A DNA stretch of 64,000 nucleotides, taken from the NCBI RefSeq assembly GCF_910596095.1, contig NC_056539.1, forward strand, positions 26,806,501-26,870,500. Direction: 5' to 3'. The position numbers and the translations under genes were made by a program. The notes beneath the pieces were generated by a model that was given only the letters and a program-made list of their open reading frames with translations, was not told where the DNA came from and made no database searches. Shown in pieces: positions 44,736 to 58,257 of this stretch. Every line of letters begins with the position of its first letter. Position 1 is the stretch's first letter. The stretch is from Thunnus maccoyii (lineage: Eukaryota > Chordata > Actinopteri > Scombriformes > Scombridae).

Positions 44736-45844
44736 ATCACAAGATCATGTGAGACTCCATCTTGTCATGCTTCAATTTATGTGCTTGTATCCGAACCACC
44801 AGTGGTTCAGACGTCCTATGAGGATTCTCATGTGATCTTGTGATCTCGCGAATCCAGCTGCCTCACAAAGTAAGACGGTGATAGACAGATAGTTCATCCA
44901 CTCACCTGTGCGTCATCCATTTTTTGAGAGTGTCTGCCCTTTTTCAAACAGTTTCCAAGGACGACTTCTCAGATGGTTCTGTGTCACAAACCATCTGGCG
45001 TGTCAGGTTGGCCTCTTCCGTACTGTGGTATAAATACATGGATTCCCTCTCAGCAGGTGAATCATCCCGTCCGGAGGATGTGGATGGTTTTGATTCTGCT
45101 GTCCAGCTGGTGTTACTGTCTGCGTGTGTATATATTTATATCCAGATGATTATCTTGTCCGGTTTCAAGGTCTTTCTAAAGGTGATCTGGACCTGATGAC
45201 ACCCCTGTGACTGTATCACACTGATGCAGCACTGCGGGGTTCAGTATTAAACATCCTATGTAGTCACAAAGCAATATCATCCAAGACTCTGCATGGAGGC
45301 TGCAATTGTATTTGTTGCCTGGCAACATTTGCTCATTGAGCATCAGTGGTTTAATTGCGAATGGGATATACTGGTGACACACTGACCTGTGTCAATAGAC
45401 TGTGATGCAGTTTCTAATATGGGGAAGTTTGATTTCATCTGTTTTCCTGTGGAAGATGTGTGTTAATGTTGAACGCTGAGAAAGTACAGGGTCAAAAATA
45501 TTATTCTGAGATACTGCAGGATAAAAAAAGACCAAAAAGAATATGTGCACCATTGTACAAATGTTTATAAATATCATAGTACTTAAATGTTTTCAGAATT
45601 TCCAAAAATGCCCAAATAAGCAGCAGTTTATCTCAGCCTGGAGAATAGTTTTTGATATTTTACATGTAGAGGCAGAATAGGGATTTCTGGCTAAACTTCA
45701 CCTACTTATTCTGGAAAGGAAAAGAAGAGGTGAAACTTCAGTAGCACTTAAAGTATAAAGAACAACTTTTGTGTTAGACCTTTTGTGTTTAGCTTGGGAC
45801 CATCAGGGGACCATCAGGGTCATACAACACAATACAAAGAACAT

Positions 45845-46425
45845 TTAAAGGGGAAGTATCATACACATTTCCAGGTCTATATTTATATTTATTTCTCCTG
45901 GAATATCTTTGCATGATTTACAGTTCAAAATACTCCTTATTTATCTTATACTGGTCCTTTATGCAGCCCCTCAGTTCAGCCTCTTTCTGAAACAGGTCGT
46001 TTTAGCTCCTGTCTCTTTAAGGCCCGCCTCCAGATGAACCCACTCTGTTCTGATTGGTTAGCTCCCAAAAGCTGTCCCTCTACAGACGTAAACAAACAAT
46101 AGTAGTAGGATTTCACTTCTTTTTCTCAAAATGGAAACATCTCAAATACATCTGTACATGTTCAAAATCAACCCATGGGGTATCCTTAGCAACAAAGGCT
46201 ATGGAACGGATGGTTGTTTGTTGGCAAGATGTCATCACAAGGAGGAAGTGGAGGTAACTTTGCAAACAAAATGTTCAGAGCACGCTGAAGCCCTGGGTTT
46301 TGACTTTCAGGGAACATTTTTACATACGTTAACTTCAAGTTTTGGACCGTTGACCATGTTTAACATAGACATCCAACATTATAACAGTATAAAAATAACA
46401 AAAATCGTGATATATCCCCTTTAAA
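45845..46425. mobile_element. MITE-like element, related to 41180-42010
   Basis: Ends are TTTAAAGGGGAAGTATCAT and ATATCCCCTTTAAAT. Shares the internal blocks of the 41180 element, including TATGCAGCCCCTCAGTTCAG and the C(T/A)CACTCTGTTCTGA block. 580 bp and non-coding. Confidence 0.78.
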
Positions 46426-46429
46426 TAAG

Positions 46430-49400
46430 ATGAGTATGACTCATACTCTTTGTAATGTGTTGTCTGACTACGCGTTGTTCTAACTATTAAATTGTTCTTT
46501 ACACCACAAGTGCTGCTGGGGCTTTGATATTGATTTTATATTAATATTTCACATTTCCAATATTACATCTCTGTATTACTATGACTGAAACTGACAGCTG
46601 ATATCATCCCACACATGCACATATAAAAAATCATCACCCCAGCAACCAAACCATTAATCATGTAGTGCAACATGTCTAATATCATAATAACTTCCTCTCT
46701 TCTCTGGAAAGCACAGTGGAGTGGATATGATTTAGGTGGTGAGGACAACTTGATTAAAGCTCCTACACACACGATGCACAGATGTTTTCACTTGTGGCTG
46801 ATTAGAGCTCCTCTCAGGACTGTGTGGACGTGTACAGATCAAACTAATGTCACAGTCTGTACCTCTCATGTGTTCACATCTAACAATTTGGCTTTTCTGA
46901 CAAGCAAAACACCGGTGATCTTTCAAAAACAAAGTTGGTTAATGCTCGAAAAGTAGAAATATGTCATTATATATGCACATATAAAATAATTGGTAATATG
47001 ATTAATATAGATTTCAAGCTGCAATGATTAGCTTTTAGCTTCTCAAATGCAATGATTTAATGCTTTCCTTTGTCATACAAGATAGTAAACTGAATATCAT
47101 TGGGTTTTGGATGGTTGGTCAGACAAAATAAGACATTTAAAGACATCACTTTTGACTCTGAGAAGTTACAACATCCATTTTCACTATTTTCTGACATTTT
47201 ATAGATGAAGCGGTTGATTGAGAAAATAATCATCAGATTATAAATATAATAAAAATAATTGTTAGTTGCAGCCTTACAATATAAATCTTTCAATTTTTGG
47301 TGATGTGGCGTAATATTTGGGGATAGACATGTCATGTCATCTCTTTTTGGATCAGGAAATAGACTTTTTTTTATTGTGCAGCAAAGTTATATTGCACTTG
47401 TTAGATTGAGACAAAGTTAATAGTCGTTTTAATTACATGGAGTTCAGTGAGAGGAAGTTGTATGGCTCAGGTTCTGTTTGGTGGCATCTGGAAGCTGCTC
47501 GATGTCCTCCCGATATATTCTTCATATATGTTATCAATCTGTCTATAATTCCTGTTTTTCCATACTGGAATTTTTCTCTCTTGATCTGTTCTGTGCACAC
47601 AACATCTATGGCGTATCTTTCCCTTTGTTTCTTCCAGTTTTTTCCTATTAAAGGGTTTTCTGGGGGAGGTTTTTCCTTATTCGCATCAAGGGTCTAATGA
47701 TTGAAGATACAGATTTTAAAGCCCCTTGAAGCAAATTTGTAAGTTATGCTTACAAATTGTAGTTATACCTACAAAGACAGATATACAGACAAACAGATAG
47801 ACAGGTTAAAAACTATACACACAAGACTGACAGACAGAGAAGAACTGATAGTTTTCTGTTGAGGTATAAACTCAGTCAAAGTGTAGCTAAAATATTTTTT
47901 AAGTAGTCTGGTTTCAGAAAGACTCCGTATGTGTGTGTGTGTGTGTGTGTCACTGTATGTGTCTGTCTGCGCATAGTTACTGTACGGTTGCATCATTATC
48001 CGTAGGATTATGAAACGGTGAGAAATGAGCAGAGGGGGAGAAGAGAGAGCCTGAAACAAAGGAGGAGAAAAACTGAGAGATAGATGAGAGAAACAAAGCG
48101 TGACAGGTCTCTACTGATTTTTGAAACATTTTAATGGCAACGTTAAAAGATATTTGATTAAATTGTCACAAATCAGGAAAGCAGCATGAAGAAATGATGA
48201 CACAACTAAAGAGACTTTGCACTGAAACAAAGAATCCATTGCTCCGTCGTTAACAGCACATAAGCACGTTCATCTTTGATCGTCCTGTAGCTTCAGATTA
48301 GTGGTTTGTTTCAAATCTAGAGTTCAGAATAAGAGATCAATACTTTTGTAGGCGATAGAATTTGTATTGTTTTAATATGTTTGGCTTTGACATTTCAGAG
48401 ACAAAAGTCAATTTCTCCAACACCACCGCTCGATTAATAGCAATGAATCTCACATGTGTGAAATCGTTTTGGCCAGCAGTCATCCCCGAGGCTTCAACAG
48501 ATTTATTTGTTCTTTCTTTTTTTTTTTTTCTGAGTCTGCACCACACGATCATTTTGGGACCAATTTCCACCATTATCTCTGCACCTGTTCCCACCAGAAA
48601 ACATGTTGCCCTCACACCTTCAAACAGGTTATGTGTGCCAGTGTAGGTATGGAGTAATTACTGGACTGAGTATAACAAATGTTCACAGGTGCAGGAAGGG
48701 TTTTCTTCTTTTTTTCCTGTCACGTGAAGGTACGAACTTGGTGTCTGAAGTTGAGGGATGCAAAGCCATATGATAGAGATATAATATGCATCAGTGTTGC
48801 CAATGGTTTGATGCCAGTTTTGCCTTCAGTAGATCAGTCCTCACCTCATTTCATGAGGCTGAATCATGTTGTGATGAATTTGCTGCATTGTACACCCAGG
48901 CTATGGAACAAAGGACTGTTATGTTTTTAGCCTTGACGTTTCTTTTTTTATATCATCAACTGTCACAACAACAAACAACACAAAAGTCCACCCCCAAACA
49001 CTTTTTGTGTTAGATTTCATGTACAGAAAAATATAGTTTTCACTAAATGTACTGATATGTTGCGTGTATTACTTTGTTTTTCTGATCAAATCTGGACTTC
49101 CAACGATGGACATGTTTAACGTGTTTGTGTTGAAGTTTATGTTATTTTTGTTTAAAGGTTCTTTTTTTTGGTAAAACATAAATATATTCATTATTTTGTG
49201 ACAGGCTCTAAAAATTCTTACATTTATGTGGGAGTTACTGTTCCATGAGAAGAATATTTAGACTCTCTTTCTTTCTCTCATTCTTTTTTTTTTTAAGACA
49301 AACGAGTTAACATCTTAGAAAAACTAACTTTTTCTTAACTTCGTATTTCTTTCATTGCTTATAGTATTGTATAGTGACACTGAAAATCCTATATCAGTCT

Positions 49401-50030
49401 CTTTGACTCAGAACATAAACTCTAAAATACTGTTTAGATTTAGGGCTTTAAAACTGTCTCCTCTTCCAAATGATAAAAATGCAGAAATGTAAAATATACT
49501 ACTATATACATACATTGTTTAGTCACTTGTGTGGCTGTTATTATGACTTGTTAACTGCTTGTTCCTTCTGCAGAGACAATTGTACGCTGTCTGTTAAGAA
49601 TCAGTACATTTTAGATCAGGACAGGTCATCAAAACACTACACACAAAAGATCTAAAAATATAGCTGCAGAGGTGGCGATCCACCTGATGTGTGTATGCCT
49701 CTGCATCTAATATCATCTGCAAAAACACCAAACCCACTTATAATGACTAAAGTTTAGAGACTAGAGAGTGCTGCAACTGCAAATTACACAAGAAGTCCTT
49801 AAACTGCTCAGAAAACAGAAAAGTCAATGTAAATGAACCTTCCATCTGCTGAGGAGGATCACGTGATACGATCAAAAGCTCCAGAATTTGTTGATAAATC
49901 ACTGTCAAAATCTGTAGAAATAATACGTCTTTTATTGACTTAATAAGAATAACAAATACAGAATCAAACATAAACTAGAACTGGCAGAGGAGCATACATT
50001 CATGGTATCTTTCTCCTTTAGTTTTATGGG
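46430..50030. other. Non-coding with degraded repeats
   Basis: Includes a degraded 5215-family MITE at about 47075-47280, a GT run at 47930-47950, and at about 47620-47745 a tail-like repeat (TTTTCTGGGGGAGGTTTTTC then GCAAATTTGTAAG) that recurs at 63270-63560. No exon is recognised. Confidence 0.45.
47930..47950. repeat. (GT)n microsatellite
   Basis: Uninterrupted GT run. Confidence 0.92.
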
Positions 50031-50034
50031 CATT

Positions 50035-50510
50035 ATCAATTGGAATTTAATGATCCCCTCCAGACATATTTTAAGACATACAGTATAAAAATACTCTGCT
50101 TGGATTTGTGTCTGAAATGGGTTTTCTCACAAAAAAAGCTCAGTTAACTGGTTAAAAATTCTTAAAATGACATCTCCTTCCTATTTCTCATTGAAAAATC
50201 TATGAAAATACAAATAATTTTGGTATCAAACATTTAACTGCTGGACACAAGATGTCTCCTACATCACTGAAAAGGTGTATGTGCACTACATCACACTTGT
50301 ATAAGTTGAATATTGGACCACGACTGGCTCCAAACTTGTTGTGATGTCACAGATCCTGCCTGTGGGTGCACACGCCTTTCACTGAGATTTAAGACGAGCG
50401 CAGAGAAACTTTCCACTTTCAGCAGATGGATGTGAAAACAAACTCTGCATCATTCTGCACTGTGAAGCTCAAAAACATCCACCTGAAGGAACAAGATGCG
50501 AAAACACATT
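50035..50510. mobile_element. Dispersed element, 'GATCCCCTCCAGACATATTTTAAG' type
   Basis: Contains GATCCCCTCCAGACATATTT at 50052, TTTAACTGCTGGACACAAGA, CTCCAAACTTGTTGTGATGT (a GTGATGTCACA block) and AACTTTCC near its right end. Two further copies or parts flank the MITE at 60.5-61.7 kb. No ORF of interest. Confidence 0.72.
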
Positions 50511-50732
50511 CTTGAGTAGATGGTGAGATACATTTGCATCTAAAATATTACGAAACCTGCAGATTTCTTTTCTCTTCTCTCTTGTCTTTTCCTCTCCTCT
50601 CCTCCTCTCCTCTGATTAACTGCAGCTCTGTAGGTTACCATAGCACCTGAGAGAGAAAAAGTCAACCCACACAGAGTCTCCTGCCTACCACTCATTCTCT
50701 TCCTCTCTCTTGCTCTAGTCTGCCATTGTGTC

Positions 50733-50737
<5 letters not shown>

Positions 50738-50773
<36 letters not shown>
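50738..50773. repeat. (TC)18 microsatellite
   Basis: Uninterrupted TC run inside a longer pyrimidine-rich region. Confidence 0.95.
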
Positions 50774-50775
<2 letters not shown>

Positions 50776-50986
50776 TTCTCCTTCCTGCCTACTGCAGCGC
50801 TCCTCAGCGCAACGCCATTATCATTTTTCTAATATCGTTTACATCTCATGGTGAATTTTTGTGCGTCTGTGTTCACCTGAGAGTGTGTGAATGCTTATAG
50901 ATGTTTGGTTATGAATATGCAGATATGTTCTGCCCAACATGACAACTCAGCTTCACTGTCCGCCCACACACACAGGATGCCCATGG

Positions 50987-51009
50987 ACACACACACACAC
51001 ACACACACA
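50987..51009. repeat. (AC)n microsatellite
   Basis: Uninterrupted AC run. Confidence 0.93.
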
Positions 51010-51107
51010 TATACTCATACACACACATAGAGATCCACACAAGAGAGTGGGCCCTCCAAACCTTTACAAGTTGTTGATGGTAGCTAGAACAAGCCACCAG
51101 TGTACGT

Positions 51108-51138
51108 TTATTTGTTTGTTTGTTTGTTTGTTTGTTTG
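51108..51138. repeat. (TTTG)n tetranucleotide repeat
   Basis: About eight TTTG units. Confidence 0.95.
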
Positions 51139-52173
51139 CCTGTCTCTCTCTGAATGGCCTGACACTAGTTACGTGTTGGTAACTGCCTCTGGATAAATGC
51201 TAATGGAGCATTCATTGGAAATTTGTGTGCGTCATTGTTTGTGAGTGTGTGTGTTTGTGTGCATTTAAAGGAGAGAGTGAGTCATCTGAGAGCCTTCCCA
51301 ACCATTAGCCATAGACAGAGTGGTCAGCAGTTACCAGTGGACGATAGCCTACGGTTATTATATGTAAAAGCCAGTTTACATGGAAGACTATACGTATATA
51401 TATAATTTTTGTGTTCTGTAGCTCAGATTCACAAATTTGTCTCAGACTTCTTCACAATCCATGAAACTAACAACATCTTCAGTCCTTACAATCATGAGTT
51501 GGAAAAATATCTCAAGAGGAAGAACAGAGGAGGACAGATATGCAATTGTTGTAACACTGTATATACAGAGTGTACAGAAATAAGATTTGGTATATGGAGA
51601 AGTCAAGCACAAAATGTAGTACTGTGCAAAGGTTTTAGGAACTAAAAGTAAAGTGAGGATGCTTGTAAAAATAATGACATGAATAGTTAACTTCATACAA
51701 AGTTTCTTAAAGTAAAACCAAAACAATACTGCACGTCATTGGAGCATTTTCTGATTTGATGCCCCTGTCAGCACGACATCTTGTGTCTGTGCCTTCACTG
51801 TTGAGAGTGGATAAAAGAGGGAAGAGGAAGAGGATTAGACAAAGGACATGAGGTAAAAGAGAGGACAGCAGTCTGTTCTGGGAGTCCATCCACTGTAGTT
51901 TCCAGTGATCTTTCAGAATACCATCTGCTGTCTGCTCCATTCACTATTTACTGTATTAGATAATCTATGTGGTCAGATGATCAGCAGGATGGTTCAGTTT
52001 TCTGAATAATGGTTGAATGCTGAATTTGGCAAAATTTACTGATCACTTATGGAGCTATGTCTTGATGAGCAGGGTAACTGTTTTTGTGTATTTTTAACTA
52101 TAATTTGTTTATTTTTCTTTACCCTTTACACTGTTATCTTTTCATGGTCAGTGGCACACATTGTCTGAATACA

Positions 52174-52873
52174 ATTAAAGGATATGGCTGACGATTTTCT
52201 ATATTTTTCTTATTGTCAACAAATCTCATGTGCAGAGCCAAACCAACAATGAACTCATCCCACTCACAAGTATCGTGTGTGTATCCAAAGCCTGATATAT
52301 CTTATTGCTCTGTGCCGTAGACCTCCGTTGTTGTCCATAAAAAACTATTAAAAACACGTCAGTGAGCCACACCGTCGCACTGGGTGACACGTAGTTTGTC
52401 TAGAACTGGCTCCAAAGTCTAATAACTTGTACTACATTGTAAATTTATCAAAGAACTTCAGTACAAAGTCAAAAAGTTGTGATATGTGGCTCAACAAGCT
52501 AGTGAAGCTCTATAAATGGAACCACGTTCCTGCACATGCTAAGTGGCATCTGCCTTACACAGAACTACTCTCAGGAGACTGAAAACGTGATCGCTGTTAT
52601 GGAGCCACTTCTAAACAAACTACTGTCACCATAATCTTCATGTTGAAGGAACATATCACCCAGTGCCACAGTGTGGCTCACTGACATGTTTTTAATAGTT
52701 TTTGTACAGTCTACAGTACAGAGGATAGATATATATACATATTGTGTATGTATCAGGCTTTGGATACATACACAATACTTGTAAGTAGGATCAGTCCGTT
52801 GTTGGTTTGGACCTTCACATTGGATTTGTTGACAATAAGAAAAATATAGAAAATCGTCAGCCTTATTGTTTAA
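52174..52873. mobile_element. Foldback element, copy 2
   Basis: Ends are TTAAAGGATATGGCTGACGA and its diverged complement ending CGTCAGCCTTATTGTTTAA. The internal arms share TTCTTATTGTCAACAAATC, ACTCACAAGTATCGTGTG and GGAGACTGAAAACGTGATCG-type blocks with 34566-35226. About 700 bp, nearly palindromic and non-coding. Confidence 0.85.
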
Positions 52874-54954
52874 AAATCATGCACAAACTCATTTTTCTAA
52901 ACAATAAATTCAAAGTAAATTCACTTTTTGATTTCAGATTACCAAAACAAAACAAGTGCCAAAGCCCTTTAGAAGTGATTTATGTCCTTGGCAACCACAA
53001 AAACTGTTGTGAGGCAGCGTGAGCTTGTTTCGGTCAGAGGGCTGTGTAGAGTTTTTTTTTTTTTTTTTTACAAACAATAGATAGATAAAGAGAACATATG
53101 TTTTGAACATGCATCTGAAAAGAGGAGTGCCTGATTTGTATGAACAGTCATGTTTCAAGTGGATCAGAGTTTAGAGAAGTTTATTCAAATATAATACAGG
53201 TGTGGATTTGTATGTTAATGATTTGTTAGGAACCGATCATGGAGATGAATAAAATGTTTGATCGGTATGACAGATTAAAGGCTTTAAACAGTATGTGTGT
53301 GTATGTTTGTGTTTGTGAGTGTATTCCTGTGCATGCAGCAGGTGGAGCCCTGGTTCCAGTGTTGGATGTCACATTTATAATAGATGCATCTGTGTGCCTG
53401 CACTAAAATCTGTTGACGCACTCTCATTGTGGGAACTCTCCTCCCATATGGAGACAATAAGTTTGTCCCACAAGGTTACCCGTTTATTTCAAGGTTAAGA
53501 GTTGTAGGTTAAGGTTAGGGTGAATGTTGTGGTCAAGTATACAGCAGTTAAGATTAAGTATAGGGTTAGGATTAAGGAATCAATGAAAATCAACACAATT
53601 TCCTCACAAGTTACAATTATGATGGATCTGAAGTTGTGATGAGGAGTGCAGAGAAGAGAAGAGCTTCCACACTTTTGACTTTATTTCATTTTTAGAACAA
53701 TGCTGACACAGTTAGGTCAATGCTGCAGCAACACAAAAAACAGCAATCCAATTATTAATCCCTAAAACTAAAAGTAACATGGCACAGGATGTAAACATGA
53801 AAATCAGGCACTTTAACCTGCTACTGAATATTACATGTATCCACTCATTTTGCTGATATAATTACACTGATGTTTCTGTTGTTGCAAAATAATTCCATGT
53901 AACTACATGGAAGTGGTGATTATCACAGTAAGATTTATTTGATTCATATTTGAATAATTTTTAGTCAGCCAATTAGTTGTTTGAGTCATTTATCAAGCAA
54001 AAACACCAAAACACTTTATGGTTCCAGTTTCTAAAATGTGAGGATTTGCTGCTTTTCTCTGTTTTATATCATTCTACATGAATTATTTTAAGGTTTAGAC
54101 TATTGATCAAACAGAACAAGACATTTAGAGACACCGTTTCATACATGAATCAGATGAAATTGAACAATTTGATTGATAAATATATAATATTCTTTTATGT
54201 ATATAGCAACTTTCTTAACAAGGTTACAAGGTACTGCACAAGTAAAAGTAATAACATAAAACAACAACCAATTAAGCAGAATTAACCCTTACATAATGTT
54301 CATATTCTGAAATTTCACAGTATTCCCTCATAATTAGTCTCTATACCAAACTTCTGAACCACAAATCTATTCTTCATTCATAAATGTCTCATCAGTCATT
54401 AATAAATGGGTGATTAATCCTTAATGAAGCTTTCAGAGAGCAGAGATATTTAGATATTTAGGATTTATGTTATTTGTTTATGGAGAAAAACTATTCACAA
54501 TCACACTATATTTATATATATATTATGGTCCTATGTTGCATAAAACAGCTGTTATGATATATAATTTTTGAATGATGGGTCACATTTAAACTGGAACACC
54601 CTCTATGTACAAAAATGTGTATCAGCTGTACAAAAATTTTAAAAAAGTTGGAATATTTTCTTTTTTTTTTTAAAGGAAAAGTCATAAAATTTCAGGTTAA
54701 AAGAGTGCTGTTAATGATTTAGCATACAAAGAATTAAATAAATAAGATACACTAAATGCACTAAATAAATGGATAAATGAACATTTTCTTTCATAAAGTC
54801 CAGTTTCCAGATATAGAGACAGAAGATACACACATACATGCATAGACAATTACTGTAACATCATAATTAACGTCGACTATAATAAATGACAAGACTTCTT
54901 CTCCTCCCTCTCTCCCTCCGTGTCACTCTCCTCTCTTCTGTGGTGCGCTCATTA

Positions 54955-54968
54955 GTTTCCATGGTGAC
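54955..54968. promoter_or_regulatory. X-box-like site GTTTCCATGGTGAC
   Basis: Resembles the RFX consensus GTTTCCATGGTAAC with one mismatch. It sits between a pyrimidine-rich stretch and a GC-richer island of about 100 bp. Confidence 0.35.
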
Positions 54969-55118
54969 AGAGTGTTGCTGAGCTGGTCGTCAGGCTGCCC
55001 ACTCAGCCCGCACAGCCCTTAAACACATGCATACCCCCACATAAACACACAAGCGGTATTTATACACACACACTCATTCACACACAGACACACACAAATA
55101 CACATTATTGACTTACAG

Positions 55119-55145
<27 letters not shown>
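55119..55145. repeat. (AC)n microsatellite
   Basis: Uninterrupted AC run in a longer CA-rich region (55040-55200). Confidence 0.93.
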
Positions 55146-55150
<5 letters not shown>

Positions 55151-55303
55151 ATAACTCACATTGAGGATACACTCATATAGACAAACACACACACACACAT
55201 AGCTACACTCATACAAGTGCTTTGATGTTTTGAGGTTTTTATAGTGTGCGAGCAGGATATCCTCCACACTTGCATCTTGTACTGTAGCATCTCTTTTAAG
55301 CAG

Positions 55304-55336
55304 GGTGTGTGTGTGTGTGTGTGTTTGTGTGTGTGT
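55304..55336. repeat. (GT)n microsatellite, one interruption
   Basis: GT run broken by one TTT. Confidence 0.93.
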
Positions 55337-55794
55337 TTTGTACATCTTTCCCCCCCTAAAAGCAGGGACAGAAAGCCTCTTTGTGTACTCAACTGCACGT
55401 ATATGTAAATATATAACCGTGGTGCTCAGCAAGATAGAAACTCAAGAGCACACCAAACTCAGTCAGATATGGTGTGTATGGGTATAGCTAGCCCACTCAG
55501 AGCACTGCAGAGACAAAGACAGAAACAGAAATACCAAAGTAGGTTAGAGCAAAGCATTCTGGGATAGCAGGATACCCCCTGGGCTTCTGCAAGAGGCTCT
55601 CTTTCTTTCTTTCTTTTTTCTTTTTTTTTTCTTTCTCCTTCTCACTGCTTCTAGCTCTGATTCTTTCTTTCTTTCACTTTTTCCCCCCTACATGTTTTCC
55701 TTCTTGCTCTATTTCTCTCTTTTGCATTTCTCTCTTTGCTGCTTTCGTCTCTGTGTCTCTCTGCTTTTCTTCATCAAGTTGTGCTTGAATGCAT

Positions 55795-55800
55795 ATGTGT

Positions 55801-55841
<41 letters not shown>
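55795..55841. repeat. (GT)n microsatellite, one interruption
   Basis: GT run with a single GA near its left end. Confidence 0.95.
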
Positions 55842-55844
<3 letters not shown>

Positions 55845-56564
55845 GACTGAGAGAGAAAGGGAGAAAATGAGGTAATCCCTCACAGATACCAGATGAAGTA
55901 TTGAAATTAGGTTGTTTAAGAAACGGATGCAGACTTACAGAGACATGTTCTAGGTTTTTTTTGGTCTACAACTCTCCTAAATCTTTATCTTTTGCTCTAT
56001 TGAGCCTTTGTTACCTTGTAGGTGAGCTTTCATCGTTGCCCTGGCAGTATCACATTCATTATAACAATTTCTTGCTCCTTTTTCTACCACTGTGTGGTGT
56101 CGAAGCAAACATTACGGTACATCCTTGTCTGGGATGCTCAAAGGCATGCCTTGATGTTTTATCAATATTTAATCTCTTATATGTCACGATCAAGTTCTTT
56201 CATCATTTCAAATCAACTTGTTAGATGTCAAAGGAACTTTGGATGTTACTTCATAATTGTGAAATGATGATTTAAAACAAGTAGCGGAATATTTTAGATT
56301 AAAGAGAGCGCCAACACAAAGTCTTGTTTGCCAGTGTGTCAAATCTATGATGTTATACGCATTATATGATCCAATTTTCCAGCATGAATACAATCGCCAA
56401 ACCATTACAATCTCTAACATCTCTAACAACATTACACTACACCTAAACTGAACAATTTAAAAGCTCATAATAAAACATTTAAGCATATACCTAAACAAAC
56501 ATCCTTCTGGTTTGGAGAGGAGGCTCCTTACGTGTGTCTTACAAATCCTTCAGTGACCATTTAA

Positions 56565-57435
56565 AGCTGCAGTAACTGGCTTTTTTGGCCACGTAAGGGG
56601 CAACAAGCTATAACACAACAATGAGATATAATCACCTCATAAAGATGATTTGGTTAACGTTACACAATGTCAGTCCAGTATTCCTACTAGCTGTGTTTTG
56701 GTCTCAACCAACTCGTGAAGGAAATATCTGTCTCTTTAGCTCCTAATTTTCAACTATATCTAACGTTTGGTTCTCGGCAGGTAGTGTATAATGGGATTTT
56801 AGAGCTTTTCTGCTGAAAACAGCTTTCTGCTGTAGCTGAAAATGGTGCTGATGACAGCGGTGAACTAAAACAGTAAATATGGGGTCCAGAAAACCAAAAT
56901 GAAGAGCTGAAAGATGCTAAAATGTTCTGCAGAGCTGAGGAAACCTGCAGTCAGTCGATTCTCCTCTATGGCCTCATCGCAATGAGTGACACATTTCACT
57001 TACAAAGTAATTTGATCCATTGTTAATATAAAAGTATTCATTTGTCATTTGGAGTTTTTTTTCTGTCCACCTGGTGAATGTAAGACCAGTAATCACTCGC
57101 TTTTAGCTCTGCTTTTGCTCTCTACCAACTTTTTAGCAGCTAAATGCTCCACTATGTTCACCAGCTCGTCACTAAATGTGTCTTCCGCTTGATGCTGAGC
57201 AGGTAGTGTAGCTTTTTAGTGCTTTTTCTCTGAAAACAGCTGCCTGCTGTGTCCGAAAACGACACTATGAGAGTGAACCAAAACAGTAAAGTCGCAGCCA
57301 GACAGCTAAACAATGAGCTGGAACTCGTTATAAAGCTCCGTAAAGCCGAGGGGAGCTGCAGAGTCGGTGATAATTCTCTGTAGGTTCATCACTATGAGCG
57401 ACAGCTCCCACATTACTGATTGTAATTTGATACAT
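56565..57435. repeat. Two diverged tandem copies of a dispersed repeat
   Basis: The first unit (56565-57000) and the second (57060-57435) share GCAGGTAGTGTA, TTTTCT(G/C)TGAAAACAGCT, a (G/T)CTGCTGT block, GAACxAAAACAGTAAA and a final ATxACTATGAGCGAC-like block. A third relative lies at 3240-3530. Confidence 0.7.
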
Positions 57436-58229
57436 TGTAATACATTTATGAAAAAATATTGATTATAGCCACCACCAAATCTCACCTTAATTTTAGGAAG
57501 CAAATGGGCAAGCCATTTACACCACCAGTCAGTAGAAAGAGTGAGGAATATAAGTCAAATATCTCAACAACTACTGGACGGATTGGCATGAAATTTGCTA
57601 CATACATTCAAGAGCCACCACAAAATGCATTAACATTCAGCACATTCAATATGATATGTTGCCATGCTAACTGTAGGCATCGCACACACAAATAAACACA
57701 ACAATTACACATATTTTAAAGCTCTTAAATATTTCTGCACAGTTGTATTTTTCATACTTTTTTTGAATGCTACATTATGCCAGAAATATCTAACCTTTGT
57801 GTACACCTGGCTGCCCTGAAATCCTTCACAGTGATTACATACATTACGTAATTCTTCCATGTCAGACTTTAATCAGACACGGATTTGTTTTGGTGTAAAG
57901 TCCAATGACTCTCAGACTGGAACAAATGAAACAAAGAGGTAAATACAGGGCTGCTCTGTCTAATTAGAGGTGTCTGTTTTTTCCTCTCTTTAATCCTTTT
58001 TTTCCCCCCTGCACCATTAGTATGTGTCAACATTTCACACAGCAGTTTATTAAAGAAAAAATCCACCTGTCACTTCCTGGTGACTCACAGTCACCGAAAC
58101 AGACGAGCAGTTAATTAACTTGTAGTAGCTTTTCTAACCCTGTCATAAACATTTAATCATTCATTCATTTATTTAGTTTGGATTACTCACTAATTCATTT
58201 AAATTTCATTCATCCACCCTTCCAAACTC

Positions 58230-58257
58230 CCTTTCTTTCTTTCTTTCTTTCTTTCTT
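58230..58257. repeat. (CTTT)n tetranucleotide repeat
   Basis: Seven CTTT units. Confidence 0.95.

Larger units (their letters stand above)
50511..52170. other. Non-coding with several simple repeats
   Basis: Holds CT-rich DNA from 50560, (TC)n at 50738-50773, (AC)n at 50987-51009 and (TTTG)n at 51108-51138. A one-mismatch X-box-like site GTTACCATAGCACC occurs at 50634-50647. No exon seen. Confidence 0.45.
52874..56560. other. Non-coding, AT-rich, with CA/GT runs
   Basis: Degraded MITE at 53935-54165. (AC)n at 55119-55145, (GT)n at 55304-55336 and 55795-55841. An X-box-like site at 54955-54968 lies in a short GC-richer island (54900-55020). No exon seen. Confidence 0.45.

Noticed and set aside
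47437..47697. Plus ORF of 86 codons
   Set aside because: Overlaps the retroposon-type tail repeat; no coding signature.
55019..55432. Minus-strand ORF of 137 codons rich in Cys/Val
   Set aside because: Translation of CA/GT microsatellites.
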